Source: Planctomycetota bacterium | GTDB taxonomy: Bacteria > Planctomycetota > J058 | Assembly (NCBI GenBank): GCA_023954375.1 | Contig: JAMLIC010000033.1 | Coordinates: 36,316 to 100,315 of the forward strand | DNA: 64,000 nucleotides | Reading direction: 5' to 3' | Shown: one piece after another, positions 7,816-18,200 of the stretch | How the letters are laid out: the number at the start of each line of letters is the position of its first letter | How positions within the stretch are numbered: the stretch's first letter is position 1 | Translations under genes and position numbers: made by a program | The notes under the pieces: model-generated | Database searches by the model: none | What the model was told of the DNA's origin: nothing | The model's input: only the letters and a program-made list of their open reading frames with translations

Positions 7816-9933
7816 CTAGGGGGACCGGCAGGCCCGGAAGCCGAGCATCTCGGAGCGCTGGTCGGTCCGCGCGCCGTCGCGGTAGCTGGGGCGCGCGTAG
7901 TAGTAGCCCTCGTCCCAGCCGCCGCCCCGCATGACCCGCCGCGCGCCCGGCGGCTCGCCGGTGGCCGCGAAGTCGTCGGCGGTCCACTCCCAGACGTTGC
8001 CGGCCATGTCGAGGCAGCCGAACGGCGACGCGCCCGCCGGGAAGCTGCCCACCGGGGCGGAGTAGATGAACCCGTCGGCGCCGCCCTCGACGTTGGCGCG
8101 CGGCGGGTCGTCGGGCCCCGGGGCGCGGGCGCCCCAGGGGAACTCGTCGCCCCGCGGCCCGCGCGCGGCGGCCTCCCACTCCAGCTCCGTCGGGAGGCGC
8201 AGGCCGGCCCAGGCGCAGTAGGCCGCCGCCTCCGCCCACAGGACGCCGTGGACCGGGTGCTCGTCGGTCGGCTCGAAGCCGTCGCCCGCCGCGGCGCCGG
8301 CGAACGGGCGCGCGGCGGACGGCCCGATCCGCGCCCGGTGGGGCGCGCGGCCGGTCGCGGCGCAGAAGCGCCGCCACTGGCCCCAGTTGACCTCGTGCAC
8401 CCCCATGAAGAAGCCCGCCAGCTCGCGCCGGCCCGGCGCGAGCGCCTGCCCGGCGTGCATGTCGTCGGTGCCGACGAGGTAGGCGCCGGGGGGGACCCAC
8501 ACGAGGTGCGTGCCGTCGCGCTCGTTGACGTAGCGCTCGGGGGCCTCGGCGAAGCGCACCCCGTCGGGCAGCGGCAGCGGCGGTCGCGCGGCCGGCGGCA
8601 GGGCCCGCAGCCAGGGCGGCGCCTCGAGCCGCCGCACGGTCCGGCGCACGATCGGCCCGGGCCGGCCGGTCGCGCCGTCCACCGGCTCGACCTCGAGCTC
8701 CGTCGTCCCCGGGAGGAGCGGCAGGCGCGCGCTGAAGCCGCCCTCGCGGACGCCGATCCGCACGACCGCGCCGCCGGCGCGCACGACGACGGACGCCGCG
8801 CCGCCCGGCGCGCGCCCGCGCACCTCGAGCGCCGGCTCGAACGTCTCGTGCCCCTCGCGCGGCGCCTCGAGCACCACCGGCAGGAGCGGGGGCGGCGCGT
8901 CAGCCCTCCGCGCGAGGGCGAGCGCCGCGCCGCCCGCGCCGAGCGCGACCGCGAGCCCGAGCCCGGCGGCGGCCAGCGGGCGCAGGCGCCGGCGCCGGTG
9001 CCACGCCAGCGTCGCCCCGCCCGCCCGGCCGTGCGCCAGCCAGGCGTCGAGGTCCTGCGCGAAGGCCTCGCCGTTTGGGTGCCGGTCCTCGGGGGCCACG
9101 CGGAGCGCGCGCGCGATCACGGGCCCCAGGCCGCGGTCCGGCGGCGCGTCGTAGCTGCCGGAGAGGATCCGGCTGGTGAGCTCCGTGAGCGTCTCGGCCT
9201 GGAACGGCAGCTCGCCCGCGACCACGAGGTAGAGGAGCACCCCGAGCGCCCACACGTCGGTCGCCGGGCCGTGCGCGTCGCGGCGCCCCGCGACCTGCTC
9301 CGGCGCCATGTAGAACGGCGTCCCCACGGCGGCGCCGGTGGCCGTGAGGCGCTCGAGCCCCTGCGCCAGCGCCAGCCCGAAGTCGGCCACGCGCACCCGG
9401 CCCGCGGCGTCGACGAGGACGTTGCTCGGCTTCACGTCGCGGTGGACGACGCCGCGCGCGTGGGCGTGGCCGAGCGCCCGCGCCACGTCGCGCACGAGCG
9501 CCACGCGCCGCGCGAGGTCCGCCTCCCCCTCGACCAGCACGTCCTCGAGCGTGCGGCAGCCCTCGACCAGCTCGTAGGCGAGGAAGTGGACCCCGTCCGC
9601 CTCGCCGGCCGCGTGCACCCGGACGATGCCCGGGTGGCGGAGCGACGCGGTGATCTCCCCCTCCCGCCGGAAGCGCTCGCGCGCGCGGGCCGCCCGCGCG
9701 GCGTCGCCCGCGTCGCGCGGGCCGACGACGAGCTTGAGCGCCACCCGCCGCCCCGTGCTCCGCTCCCGCGCGCGCAGGACCACGCCCATGGCGCCGCGCC
9801 CGAGCTCGCCCTCGACCTCGTACGCCGCCCCCAGGCCGGCCGGGAGCGCCGGCGCGCCGGCCGCGCGCCGCGGCGCCTCGGGGGTCAGCTCCCACGAGTC
9901 GGGGGCGCCGCCCCCGGGGTCCGAGTCGATCAC
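7816..9933 (-). CDS. Ser/Thr protein kinase fused to a formylglycine-generating-enzyme-like (FGE/SUMF1) domain
   Basis: 705 residues from a GTG at 9933; upstream extension would run into the divergent 10010 gene. Residues about 35-300 are a complete Hanks-type kinase: glycine loop GELGRGAMGVV, VALKLV lysine, HRDVKPSNV with catalytic D166, VADFGLA and APEQVAG. One membrane helix follows (about 330-350), then a beta-rich segment, then an FGE-like domain with AYLVGTDDMHAG, LRLPTELEWEAAARG, DMAGNVWEWT and RVMRGGGWDEG. It probably has a cytoplasmic kinase and an external sensor or ligand-binding domain. A CAGGAT hexamer ends 6 nt before the GTG. It is divergent from the KaiC-like gene, 76 bp apart. 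Confidence 0.9.
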   Translation of the reverse strand: MIDSDPGGGAPDSWELTPEAPRRAAGAPALPAGLGAAYEVEGELGRGAMGVVLRARERSTGRRVALKLVVGPRDAGDAARAARARERFRREGEITASLRHPGIVRVHAAGEADGVHFLAYELVEGCRTLEDVLVEGEADLARRVALVRDVARALGHAHARGVVHRDVKPSNVLVDAAGRVRVADFGLALAQGLERLTATGAAVGTPFYMAPEQVAGRRDAHGPATDVWALGVLLYLVVAGELPFQAETLTELTSRILSGSYDAPPDRGLGPVIARALRVAPEDRHPNGEAFAQDLDAWLAHGRAGGATLAWHRRRRLRPLAAAGLGLAVALGAGGAALALARRADAPPPLLPVVLEAPREGHETFEPALEVRGRAPGGAASVVVRAGGAVVRIGVREGGFSARLPLLPGTTELEVEPVDGATGRPGPIVRRTVRRLEAPPWLRALPPAARPPLPLPDGVRFAEAPERYVNERDGTHLVWVPPGAYLVGTDDMHAGQALAPGRRELAGFFMGVHEVNWGQWRRFCAATGRAPHRARIGPSAARPFAGAAAGDGFEPTDEHPVHGVLWAEAAAYCAWAGLRLPTELEWEAAARGPRGDEFPWGARAPGPDDPPRANVEGGADGFIYSAPVGSFPAGASPFGCLDMAGNVWEWTADDFAATGEPPGARRVMRGGGWDEGYYYARPSYRDGARTDQRSEMLGFRACRSP

Positions 9934-9996
9934 GCCCAGATCCTGCCGTTCGGAGCGCGCCGCGCCCACCCCGGGCGCGCCCCGGGCGGCGGGGGA

Positions 9997-10002
9997 TAGA
10001 CT
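9997..10002 (+). promoter_or_regulatory. Candidate -10 element of a leaderless promoter
   Basis: TAGACT is followed by 7 nt and then GTG 10010, with no Shine-Dalgarno sequence between. The same geometry occurs at several other starts in the window, which suggests transcription begins at or next to the start codon. Confidence 0.5.
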
Positions 10003-10009
10003 GCCCGGC

Positions 10010-11476
10010 GTGAGCGGTCGCGAGGTCGTCCCGACGGGGATCCCGGGCCTCGACGAGGTCCTGGGCGGGGGGCTCCCCCGGCGGAGCACCGTCGTCGTCG
10101 CGGGCCTCCCGGGCGCCGGCAAGACCATCCTCTGCGCGCAGGTCGCGCTCCTCATGGCCCGCGCCGGCCGCCGGAGCATCGTGGCCACGATCACCTCCGA
10201 GGCGCACGACGAGCTGATCCAGGAGCTCGGGGCGTTCGACTTCTTCGACCCGGCCCTCGTGGGCGAGGAGGTGTTCTTCGTCAGCGCCTACCCGTGGCTG
10301 AAGAAGGGCAGCAGGGAGGCCCGCGAGCTCCTCCTGCAGCTCGCCCGCGCCCGCGGCGCCGAGCTCGTCGTGATCGACGGGCTGCGCGTCCTGCGCGACC
10401 TGTGGCGCGACGAGGCCCGCGTGCGCGAGTTCATGCACGACCTGACGGTCGGCCTGGCGGCCGCCGGCTGCACGGGGCTGTTCAACATCGAGTACGCCCT
10501 CGACCAGGTGGTGGCCTTCCCCGAGGGGACCACGGTCGACGGGCTCATCGGGCTGTCCATCGAGCGACACGGCAACCACCGCCGGCGGCGCCTCGAGGTC
10601 CTCAAGCTGCGCGGCCGTCGCCACCTCCACGGCGACCATCCCGTCCGCATAGACCCCCGAGGGGTGTCGGTCACGCCGCGGCTCGAGACGGTCACCGCCC
10701 TCGACGACGACTTCGAGCCGCGCGACGGGCGCGCGTCCTTCGGGCTGCCTCAGCTCGACGCGCTCCTCCGCGGCGGGCTGCCGCGCGAGAGCGGCACCCT
10801 CATCATCGGCAGCACCGGCATCGGCAAGACCCTGCTCTCCCTCCACTTCGCCGCGGCCGGCGCCCGCGCGGGCGAGCCCGCCGTCTTCGTGTCGTTCTAC
10901 GAGCCGCCGGCGGCGCTCGTCCGCCGCGCGGCGGCCGTCGGGCTCGACCTCGAGCCGCTCGTCCGCGCCGGCGCGCTGCGGTTCGAGTATGCCCCGCCGG
11001 TCGACCTCGACCCGGACGAGCTGGCCGCGCGCTTCCTCGGCCGCGTCGCGGCGCTCGGCGCCGGTCGCCTGGTGGTCGACGGGATGGCGGAGGTGGAGCG
11101 GCTCCTCGGCGACGAGTCGCGCGAGCGCGAGTTCCTCACCGCCCTCATGATCCACCTGCGCCGCCGGCGCGTGACGACGATCTACACGAAGGAGCTCTCG
11201 CGGCTCGTGGGCGACGTCGACCTGAGCGACACGCCCGTGTCGCTCATCGCCGAGAACCTCGTCTTCGCGCGGCACGTCGAGCTCGGGGGCGAGGTGCGGC
11301 GCGTGCTCTCGATCCTCAAGATGCGCGCCAGCGGCTTCGACGCGAGCCTGCGCGAGTTCCAGATCCGCGAGGACGGCCTGCACGTGCTCGCCCCGCTGCG
11401 CGCGACCACCGGCCTGCTCACCGGCCTCGCCCACCTCCTCCCGCCTGGCCACGCCCCGGCGGAGCCGCCCTCGTGA
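10010..11476 (+). CDS. KaiC-like double RecA-domain ATPase
   Basis: 488 residues from GTG 10010. Two tandem KaiC/RAD55-type domains are visible. The first (about 1-245) has Walker A GLPGAGKT with K38, preceded by the usual VPTGIPGLDEVLGGGLPR. The second (about 246-480) starts FGLPQLDALLRGGLPR and has Walker A GSTGIGKT with K273; both have Walker B-like strands (ELVVIDGL, RLVVDGM). The length is close to cyanobacterial KaiC (about 520), but no KaiA or KaiB is present. The downstream regulator/kinase starts inside its stop codon (GTGA). It probably signals through that partner rather than forming a clock; this is inferred. Confidence 0.88.
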   Translation: MSGREVVPTGIPGLDEVLGGGLPRRSTVVVAGLPGAGKTILCAQVALLMARAGRRSIVATITSEAHDELIQELGAFDFFDPALVGEEVFFVSAYPWLKKGSREARELLLQLARARGAELVVIDGLRVLRDLWRDEARVREFMHDLTVGLAAAGCTGLFNIEYALDQVVAFPEGTTVDGLIGLSIERHGNHRRRRLEVLKLRGRRHLHGDHPVRIDPRGVSVTPRLETVTALDDDFEPRDGRASFGLPQLDALLRGGLPRESGTLIIGSTGIGKTLLSLHFAAAGARAGEPAVFVSFYEPPAALVRRAAAVGLDLEPLVRAGALRFEYAPPVDLDPDELAARFLGRVAALGAGRLVVDGMAEVERLLGDESREREFLTALMIHLRRRRVTTIYTKELSRLVGDVDLSDTPVSLIAENLVFARHVELGGEVRRVLSILKMRASGFDASLREFQIREDGLHVLAPLRATTGLLTGLAHLLPPGHAPAEPPS

Positions 11477-12567
11477 GCACGGTGCTCATCGCCGAGGACG
11501 AGGAGGCGCTGCTCTCGATCCTGGCGGAGGTCGTGGCCGGCCTCGGGCACCGCGTCCTGCGCGCCGCCGACGGCGAGGACGCGCTGACCCTCGCCCGCGC
11601 CCAGCCGCCCGACCTCGTGATCACCGACGACATGATGCCCCGGCGCACGGGCACGGAGCTCCTGCGCGCCCTGCGCGACGAGCCGGGCCTCGCGGGCGTG
11701 CCGGTGATCCTCCTCAGCGCCGCGCGCCCGCGCGCCGCCGGCCACGTCTGGCGCTTCCTGTCCAAGCCGCTGCGGCTGGCCGAGCTCGAGGCCGCCGTCA
11801 CGGAGGCCGTCGGGGTCGCGGCGGCGGCGCCCGCCGGGCCGGTCGCGGCGACGCCCGAGCCCGGTCCGGCGCTCGACCTCGACGAGACCGTCAACTGGCT
11901 GGCCCACGAGCTCAAGTCGCCGATCAGCTCGGCGCAGCTCGTGGCGCAGGTCCTGCTCCGGCGCCTCGCGCCCGAGGCCGAGCAGGAGCGCCGCGCGGTC
12001 GAGGTGATCCTCCGGCAGCTCGACCGCGTGGGGAGGTTCGTGTCCGAGACGCTCGACGCCGCGCGGCTGCGCGAGGGCCGCCTCGAGCTCGACCTGGCCC
12101 CGCTGGCGCTCGGGCCCTGGCTCGAGGGGCAGGCGGGCGAGTGGCGTCGGCAGCACCCAGGGCTCGAGCTCTCGCTCTCCCTGGCTCCCGAGCCGGTGAC
12201 CGTCCGCGCCGACCCGGCGCGGCTCGGCCAGCTCCTGGGCGGCCTCGTCGCCAACGCGTGCGTGCACGGGCGCTCGCCGGCGGCGTCGCCCGACGCCCTC
12301 GCGACGCGGGTGGACGTGCGCCTCGAGCTCGCCCCGGGCCTCGCGCGCGTGCACGTCCGCGACCACGGCCCCGGGATCCCCGCCGACGAGATGCCGCGGG
12401 TGTTCCAGCGCTTCCACCGCGCGCCCGGCGGCGGGCCGGGGGGCCACGGCCTGGGCCTGTTCATCGCGGCGGGCCTCGCGCGCCTGCACGGGGGGCACCT
12501 CGACGTCCGCTCCGAGCTGGGCGCCGGCGCCACGTTCACGCTCGCGCTCCCGCGGTCCGGCCCCTGA
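11473..12567 (+). CDS. Response regulator receiver fused to a histidine kinase, partner of the KaiC-like ATPase
   Basis: 364 residues from GTG 11473, overlapping the KaiC-like stop by 4 bp (GTGA), so translation is probably coupled. Residues 1-115 are a receiver with the acidic pocket EDEE, phosphoacceptor D52/D53 in VITDDMMP and FLSKPLR lysine. Residues about 137-360 are HisKA plus HATPase_c with H145 in WLAHELKSP, N-box LVANACVHG, G1 DHGPGIP and G2 GGHGLGLFIA. There is no sensor or membrane segment, so it is a cytoplasmic hybrid kinase. Such receiver-first kinases commonly accompany KaiC homologues in non-cyanobacteria. Confidence 0.9.
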   Translation: MSTVLIAEDEEALLSILAEVVAGLGHRVLRAADGEDALTLARAQPPDLVITDDMMPRRTGTELLRALRDEPGLAGVPVILLSAARPRAAGHVWRFLSKPLRLAELEAAVTEAVGVAAAAPAGPVAATPEPGPALDLDETVNWLAHELKSPISSAQLVAQVLLRRLAPEAEQERRAVEVILRQLDRVGRFVSETLDAARLREGRLELDLAPLALGPWLEGQAGEWRRQHPGLELSLSLAPEPVTVRADPARLGQLLGGLVANACVHGRSPAASPDALATRVDVRLELAPGLARVHVRDHGPGIPADEMPRVFQRFHRAPGGGPGGHGLGLFIAAGLARLHGGHLDVRSELGAGATFTLALPRSGP

Positions 12568-12643
12568 CCCGCGGCTCGCCCGTGGGCGGGCGCGTGGCTA
12601 CACTGGCGCTCCGCGTCATGACGCCCCGGGGCGAGGGGAGCCC

Positions 12644-15181
12644 GTGCTCACCGAGATCGAGCAGGCCTTCGGCGAGAACCTGATCCTCACGGGCGCCGTC
12701 CCCGGGCCGCACCTGGCCGCGCTCCTCCTGCGCCGCGAGCAAGACCCGCGCCCCCTCTGGGAGCTCGCCCAGGAGCTGCGCGTCGCCCCCGACGCGGCCC
12801 TCGCCGAGGCGAAGGGGCTGGCCGAGGCGGCGCTGGCGGCCCTCGGCCCGCAGGCGTTCTCCTTCTCCGAGGGCGCCATGATCGGGCCCTGGGAGCTCCT
12901 GCAGCAGCGGGGGCAGGGGCCGGGCGGCGACTGCTGGTTCGCGCGCCTGAGCACGAACACCCAGCAGGTGGCCACCGTGCGCCTGGTGCCGCCCGGCACG
13001 GGCGACGACCCCGGCCGCCACCTGCGGTGGGTCGAGCGGAGCAACGCGGGCCTCGAGCCGCCGCACCCGTCGCTCCTCAAGGTCGACGAGGCGGAGGAGG
13101 ACTTCGGCTGGCTCTACGCGGCCACGATCGGGTTCGACGGCCACACGCTCCAGGCGGTCCGCGCGCAGGGGCCGCTGCCGGAGCTGAGCGCCCTCGCCCT
13201 GGCGCAGAGCCTGGCCGGGTCGCTCGCGGTCGTGCACGACCTGGGCGTCGTCCACGGCGGTGTGAACCCGCTCGGCGTGCTCCTGGCGGAGCAGCGCATC
13301 TACCTGTCCGACTTCGGCCTCTCGTCGACCCTGCTCGACGGGCCGCTCGAGGGGAGCCGGCCGGGAGGCCGCCTGGGGGCCCTGCTCTTCTCGTCGCCCG
13401 GGCTGGTCCAGGGCGACGCCCCGCGGGGGCTCGACGCGCGCGACGACCTGTTCTCGCTCGGCGCGCTCGTCTGCTGGGCGGTGTGCCGGGCGGCGCCGGG
13501 CGAGCCGCGCGCGGCGCCCGGCGGCCCGTGGCTGTTCGACCCCCCGGTCTCGGCGGGGTTCAAGGGGGTGCTGGCCCGCCTCCTCTCGCCGCGGAGCGAC
13601 GGCTGCTACCCGACCGCCCGCGCCGTCCTGGCGGACCTGCAGCGCGTCGGCGCCGGCGCCATGCCGGGCGGCCTGCCGCCGCTCGCGGGCCCGCCGGTGC
13701 GCGGACGGCGCGCGCCGACCGCCGTGCCGCAGCGCCCGGTGCGGCCGGCGCCGCCGCGGCCGGCCCTCTCCGCCTCGTCGTCGTCGGGCGAGCGCCCCCC
13801 GATCCCGCCGACGATCGACGACGCGACCCCGATCGTCCGCGCGCCGCAGGCGCCCCGGCCGGCCACGCCCTCCGGCCGGCAGCGCAAGCCGTCCGAGCGG
13901 GTGGGCAAGGCGAAGCCCAAGGCCCCGGCCCCGGCCCCGCGGCGGCGCGCCTGGGGCGAGTCGGCGGGCGCCCAGGCGCGCCGCGGCTCCGGGTGGCTCG
14001 TGTTCGCCGGCAGCCTCGCCGTCGTGGTCGGCGGGCTGGTCGGCGGGACGGCGCTGTCGGCGCCGACGGGCAAGGAGCTGGGGCGCGTGCGCCTGGCGCA
14101 GGCGGAGCGCCTCCTGCGCGCCTCCCCGGTCGCCTGGGCCGAGGCGCTCGGCGCGATCGACGAGGCGGTCGCCGCGCTCGCGGGCGACCACGACCTGCTC
14201 CGCCAGGCGCTCGTCCGCCGCGACGAGGTCCTGGCCAGGGCCGCCGCCGAGCGGCTGGAGGCGCTCCCGGCCGGGCTCGACGCCGCCCCCGAGCAGGTCC
14301 AGGAGGTCGCGGACCGCCTGCAGGACCTGCGCGAGCGCGCGCGCGGGCTCCCGGTCGCGCGGCTGATCGACCTCGACCTCGCGCGCGCGCAGGAGAAGGT
14401 CGAGGCGCGCACCTGGATCGACCTGGGCACCGAACTGATCGCGCTCGGCGAGCCCGCGGCGGCGGTGATCGCCACCCAGCGCTCGGGGCGCGGCGTCGAG
14501 CGGCAGCTCGCCGAGCAGGCGAGCGCGATGTCCTACGTGCCGGGCGGGCCCTACCTGCTCCCGCGGGCCCAGGGCGAGGGCCTCGAGCTCGTGACGCGGC
14601 AGGCGGTCTACCTCGGGCGCCAGGAGGTCTCGCGCGCGGAGTACCGTCGGTTCCTCGCCGCCCTCCCGCAGCAGGAGCGGCCGCACGCGACGTGCGACCC
14701 GGGGGAGCCGGCCGACAAGGACCACCGGCCCGAGGGCTGGGCCGCCGAGCACGGCCCCGACGGGGCGCTGCCCGCCACCGGCGTCGACCACTGGGACGCG
14801 ACCGCCTACGCCCGCTGGCGCGGCTGCGAGCTGCCGGACGTGGCCACGCTCGTCGCGGCGGCGCGTGGCCGCGCCGCGCGCCGCTTCCCCTGGGGCGACG
14901 TCCCGCCCGCCCTCGGGCTCAGCAACGTCGGGGGCCTCGTCGGGGCGCTCTCGCCGGGCGGCGCCTGGCCGGCGAGCGCCGGCGCCGGCGGCGCCCTCGA
15001 CCTCGTGGGCAACGCCGAGGAGTGGGCCGCGACCGGCGAGGCGCGGCAGGCGCCGGTGTTCGGGGCGCACCACGCCACGCCGCTGGCAGACGTCGCCGCC
15101 GCGCCCGGGCGCGACGCGCCGCTGACGGAGCGGCGCCCGGAGCGAGGGTTCCGGGTGATGAAGAAGATCCCGGGGCTCTGA
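12644..15181 (+). CDS. Predicted pseudokinase fused to a degenerate FGE-like domain
   Basis: 845 residues from GTG 12644 behind GAGGGGAG. After a helical head (about 1-75) there is a kinase-like fold from MIGPWELLQQRG. The HRDxKxxN loop is HGGVNPLG (H204), so the catalytic Asp, Lys and Asn are all replaced; the VAIK lysine position reads Arg (TVRLV) and the glycine loop is lost, while SDFGL (D223) remains. A Pro-rich linker, one membrane helix (about 450-470), a helical stretch and an FGE-like domain follow (YLGRQEVSRAEYRRFL, RFPWGD, LVGNAEEWA, GFRVMKK). It is probably a signalling scaffold or receptor that no longer phosphorylates. Confidence 0.8.
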   Translation: MLTEIEQAFGENLILTGAVPGPHLAALLLRREQDPRPLWELAQELRVAPDAALAEAKGLAEAALAALGPQAFSFSEGAMIGPWELLQQRGQGPGGDCWFARLSTNTQQVATVRLVPPGTGDDPGRHLRWVERSNAGLEPPHPSLLKVDEAEEDFGWLYAATIGFDGHTLQAVRAQGPLPELSALALAQSLAGSLAVVHDLGVVHGGVNPLGVLLAEQRIYLSDFGLSSTLLDGPLEGSRPGGRLGALLFSSPGLVQGDAPRGLDARDDLFSLGALVCWAVCRAAPGEPRAAPGGPWLFDPPVSAGFKGVLARLLSPRSDGCYPTARAVLADLQRVGAGAMPGGLPPLAGPPVRGRRAPTAVPQRPVRPAPPRPALSASSSSGERPPIPPTIDDATPIVRAPQAPRPATPSGRQRKPSERVGKAKPKAPAPAPRRRAWGESAGAQARRGSGWLVFAGSLAVVVGGLVGGTALSAPTGKELGRVRLAQAERLLRASPVAWAEALGAIDEAVAALAGDHDLLRQALVRRDEVLARAAAERLEALPAGLDAAPEQVQEVADRLQDLRERARGLPVARLIDLDLARAQEKVEARTWIDLGTELIALGEPAAAVIATQRSGRGVERQLAEQASAMSYVPGGPYLLPRAQGEGLELVTRQAVYLGRQEVSRAEYRRFLAALPQQERPHATCDPGEPADKDHRPEGWAAEHGPDGALPATGVDHWDATAYARWRGCELPDVATLVAAARGRAARRFPWGDVPPALGLSNVGGLVGALSPGGAWPASAGAGGALDLVGNAEEWAATGEARQAPVFGAHHATPLADVAAAPGRDAPLTERRPERGFRVMKKIPGL

Positions 15182-15280
15182 GCGCGCGCGAGGACCACCC
15201 GCTCCCCCACGGAAACGCCCTCCCCGGCCTGACGCGCCGCGTTGCGACGCCCGGTATCCTCTGCGGGAGCGAGGCCGCCC

Positions 15281-18200
15281 ATGACCCCGGTCACCCGCCC
15301 GATCCGCAAGCTCCTGTGCGCCAACCGCGGCGAGATCGCCATCCGCGTCTTCCGCGCCGCCAACGAGCTGGGGATCCGCACCGTCGCGATCTTCAGCCAC
15401 GAGGACCGCGTCCACCTGCACCGCTACAAGGCGGACGAGGCCTACCTCGTCGGCCGGGGCCGGAGCCCCGTGCAGGCCTACCTGGCGATCGACGAGATCA
15501 TCGACCTGGCGCGCCACAACGCCGTCGACGCGATCCACCCCGGCTACGGCTTCCTCTCCGAGCGCGCCGACTTCGCGCGCGCCTGCGCCGAGGCGGGGAT
15601 CGCGTTCGTGGGGCCCTCGCCCGCGGCGCTCGAGGCGCTGGGCGACAAGGTCTCGGCGCGGCGGATCGCGCAGGCGGTCGGTGTGCCGACGGTCCCGGGC
15701 ACCGCGCACCCGGTCGAGCGGCTCGAGGACGCCGAGGCGTTCGTCGAGCAGCACGGGCTGCCGGTGATCATCAAGGCTTCCATGGGCGGCGGCGGGCGCG
15801 GCATGCGGGTCGTCCGCGCGAAGGACGAGCTCGGGCAGGCGCTCGAGCGCGCGCGCTCGGAGGCGCTGCAGGCCTTCGGCGACGGGTCCGTGTTCCTCGA
15901 GCGCTTCCTCGAGCGGCCGCGCCACATCGAGGTGCAGGTGCTCGCCGACGCGCGCGGCGAGGTCATGCACCTCTTCGAGCGCGACTGCACGGTCCAGCGC
16001 CGCCACCAGAAGCTGGTGGAGATGGCCCCGGCGCTGAACCTCGACCCGGCCCTGCGCGAGCGGATCACGGGCGACGCCGTGGCGATCGCCCGCGAGGTCG
16101 GCTACGTCAACGCCGGGACGGTCGAGTTCCTCGTCCAGGACGGGCGGCACCACTTCATCGAGGTGAACCCGCGGATCCAGGTCGAGCACACCGTCACCGA
16201 GCAGGTGACCGGGGTCGACCTCGTGCAGGCGCAGCTGCGGATCGCCGCCGGCGCGACCTTCGACCAGCTGGGCCTCTCCCAGCAGACCGTCGTCCCGCGC
16301 GGCTACGCGATCCAGTGCCGCGTGACGACCGAGGACCCCGAGCAGGCCTTCCAGCCGGACACCGGGCGGATCGAGGCCTACCGCTCGCCCGGCGGCATGG
16401 GCCTGCGCCTCGACGGCGGGTCGGGCTACGCGGGCGCGGTGATCTCGCCCCACTACGACTCGCTCCTGGTGAAGGTCACGGCGCACGACCTCACGTGGGA
16501 GGGCGCCACGCGCAAGCTGCAGCGCGCGCTGGCCGAGTTCCGCGTGCGCGGGGTGACGACGAACATCCCGTTCCTGATGAACGTCGTCCGCCACCCGCGC
16601 TTCCTCGGCGGCGAGCTCGACACGGGCTTCGTCGACAAGACGCCCGAGCTGTTCCAGCTGCCCCATCGCCGGAATCGGGCGCAGAAGCTCCTGCGCTACC
16701 TGGGCGACGTCGCCGTCAACGGCCCGTCGACGGCGGTGCTGCAGAAGGTGCGGCCCGAGAAGGTCGAGCCGGCCGTGCCGAGGGTGCCGGACGCGGCGCC
16801 GCCGCGCGGCTGGCGGCAGGTGCTCCTCGAGCAGGGGCCGCCGGGCTTCGCCCGGGCCGTGCGCGAGCACCGCGGGCTCCTGATCACCGACACGACCTGG
16901 CGCGACGCGCACCAGTCGCTCCTGGCCACGCGCGTGCGCACGATCGACCTCCTGCGCGTCGCCGAGGCGACGTCGCACGGCCTGGCCCCCTGCTACAGCC
17001 TGGAGATGTGGGGCGGCGCCACGTTCGACGTGGCCCTGCGCTTCCTGCGCGAGTGCCCGTGGGACCGGCTGGCGGCCCTGCGCGACCGCGTGCCCAACGT
17101 CCCCTTCCAGATGCTCCTGCGCGGGGCCAACGCGGTCGGCTACACGAGCTATCCGGACAACGTCGTGTTCCGCTTCGCGCGCCTGGCGCGCGAGCACGGG
17201 GTCGACGTGTTCCGGATCTTCGACTCGCTGAACGACCTCGAGAACCTGAAGGTCGGGATCGACGCCGTCGGCGAGGCCGGCGGGGTGGTCGAGGCGGCGC
17301 TGTGCTACTCGGGCGACGTCTCGGACCGGGCCCGGACGAAGTACACCCTCGACTACTACCTCGACCTGGCGCACCGCCTGGTCGAGCGCGGCGTGCACGT
17401 GCTGGCGATCAAGGACATGGCCGGGCTGCTCAAGCCGCGCGCGGCGACGCTGCTCGTCGAGGCCCTGCGGCGGGACCTCCCGCACGTGCCGCTCCACGTG
17501 CACACGCACGACACCGCCGGCACGGGCGTGGCGAGCATGCTCGCCTGCGCCGCGGCGGGCGCCGACGTCGTCGACGCGGCGACCGACGCCATGGCGGGCC
17601 TGACCAGCCAGCCGGCCATGGGCGCGCTCGTGGCGGCCCTGCGCGGGACGGAGCGCGACACGGGCCTCGACCCCGAGCGGCTCGACGAGCTGAACTGCTA
17701 CTGGGAGCAGGCGCGCGGGCTCTACGCCCCGTTCGAGTCGGGGCTCAAGAGCGGCAGCGCGGACGTCTACGTGCACGAGATGCCCGGCGGGCAGTACACG
17801 AACCTGCGCTTCCAGGCCACGGAGCTGGGCCTGGCGGGCCGCTGGCCGGCGATCAAGCGCGCCTACGCGGCGGCGAACCGCCTGCTCGGCGACGTGATCA
17901 AGGTGACCCCGTCGTCCAAGGTCGTGGGCGACCTGGCGCAGTTCATGGTCCAGAACGACCTCTCCGAGGACGACGTGCGCGAGCGCGCCGAGACGCTCTC
18001 GCTCCCGCAGTCGGTCGTGCAGTTCTTCCAGGGCTACCTGGGTCAGCCGCACGGCGGCTTCCCCGAGCCGCTGCGCGCGAGGGTCCTCCGCGGGCAGCCC
18101 GTCGTCACCGGGCGGCCCGGGGTGTCGATGGCGCCGCTCGACCTCGAGCGGCTCCGGACCGACCTCGAGGCGAAGCACGGTCAGCGCGTGCGCGACGTGG

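Noticed and set aside
9934..10194. N-terminal extension of the 7816 kinase gene to ATG 10194
   Set aside because: It would overlap the divergent KaiC-like coding region and reads as low-complexity text; GTG 9933 leaves a normal divergent gap.
10010..11476. A kai clock locus
   Set aside because: No kaiA or kaiB is present in the neighbourhood; a KaiC-like ATPase with a histidine kinase is not enough for a clock.
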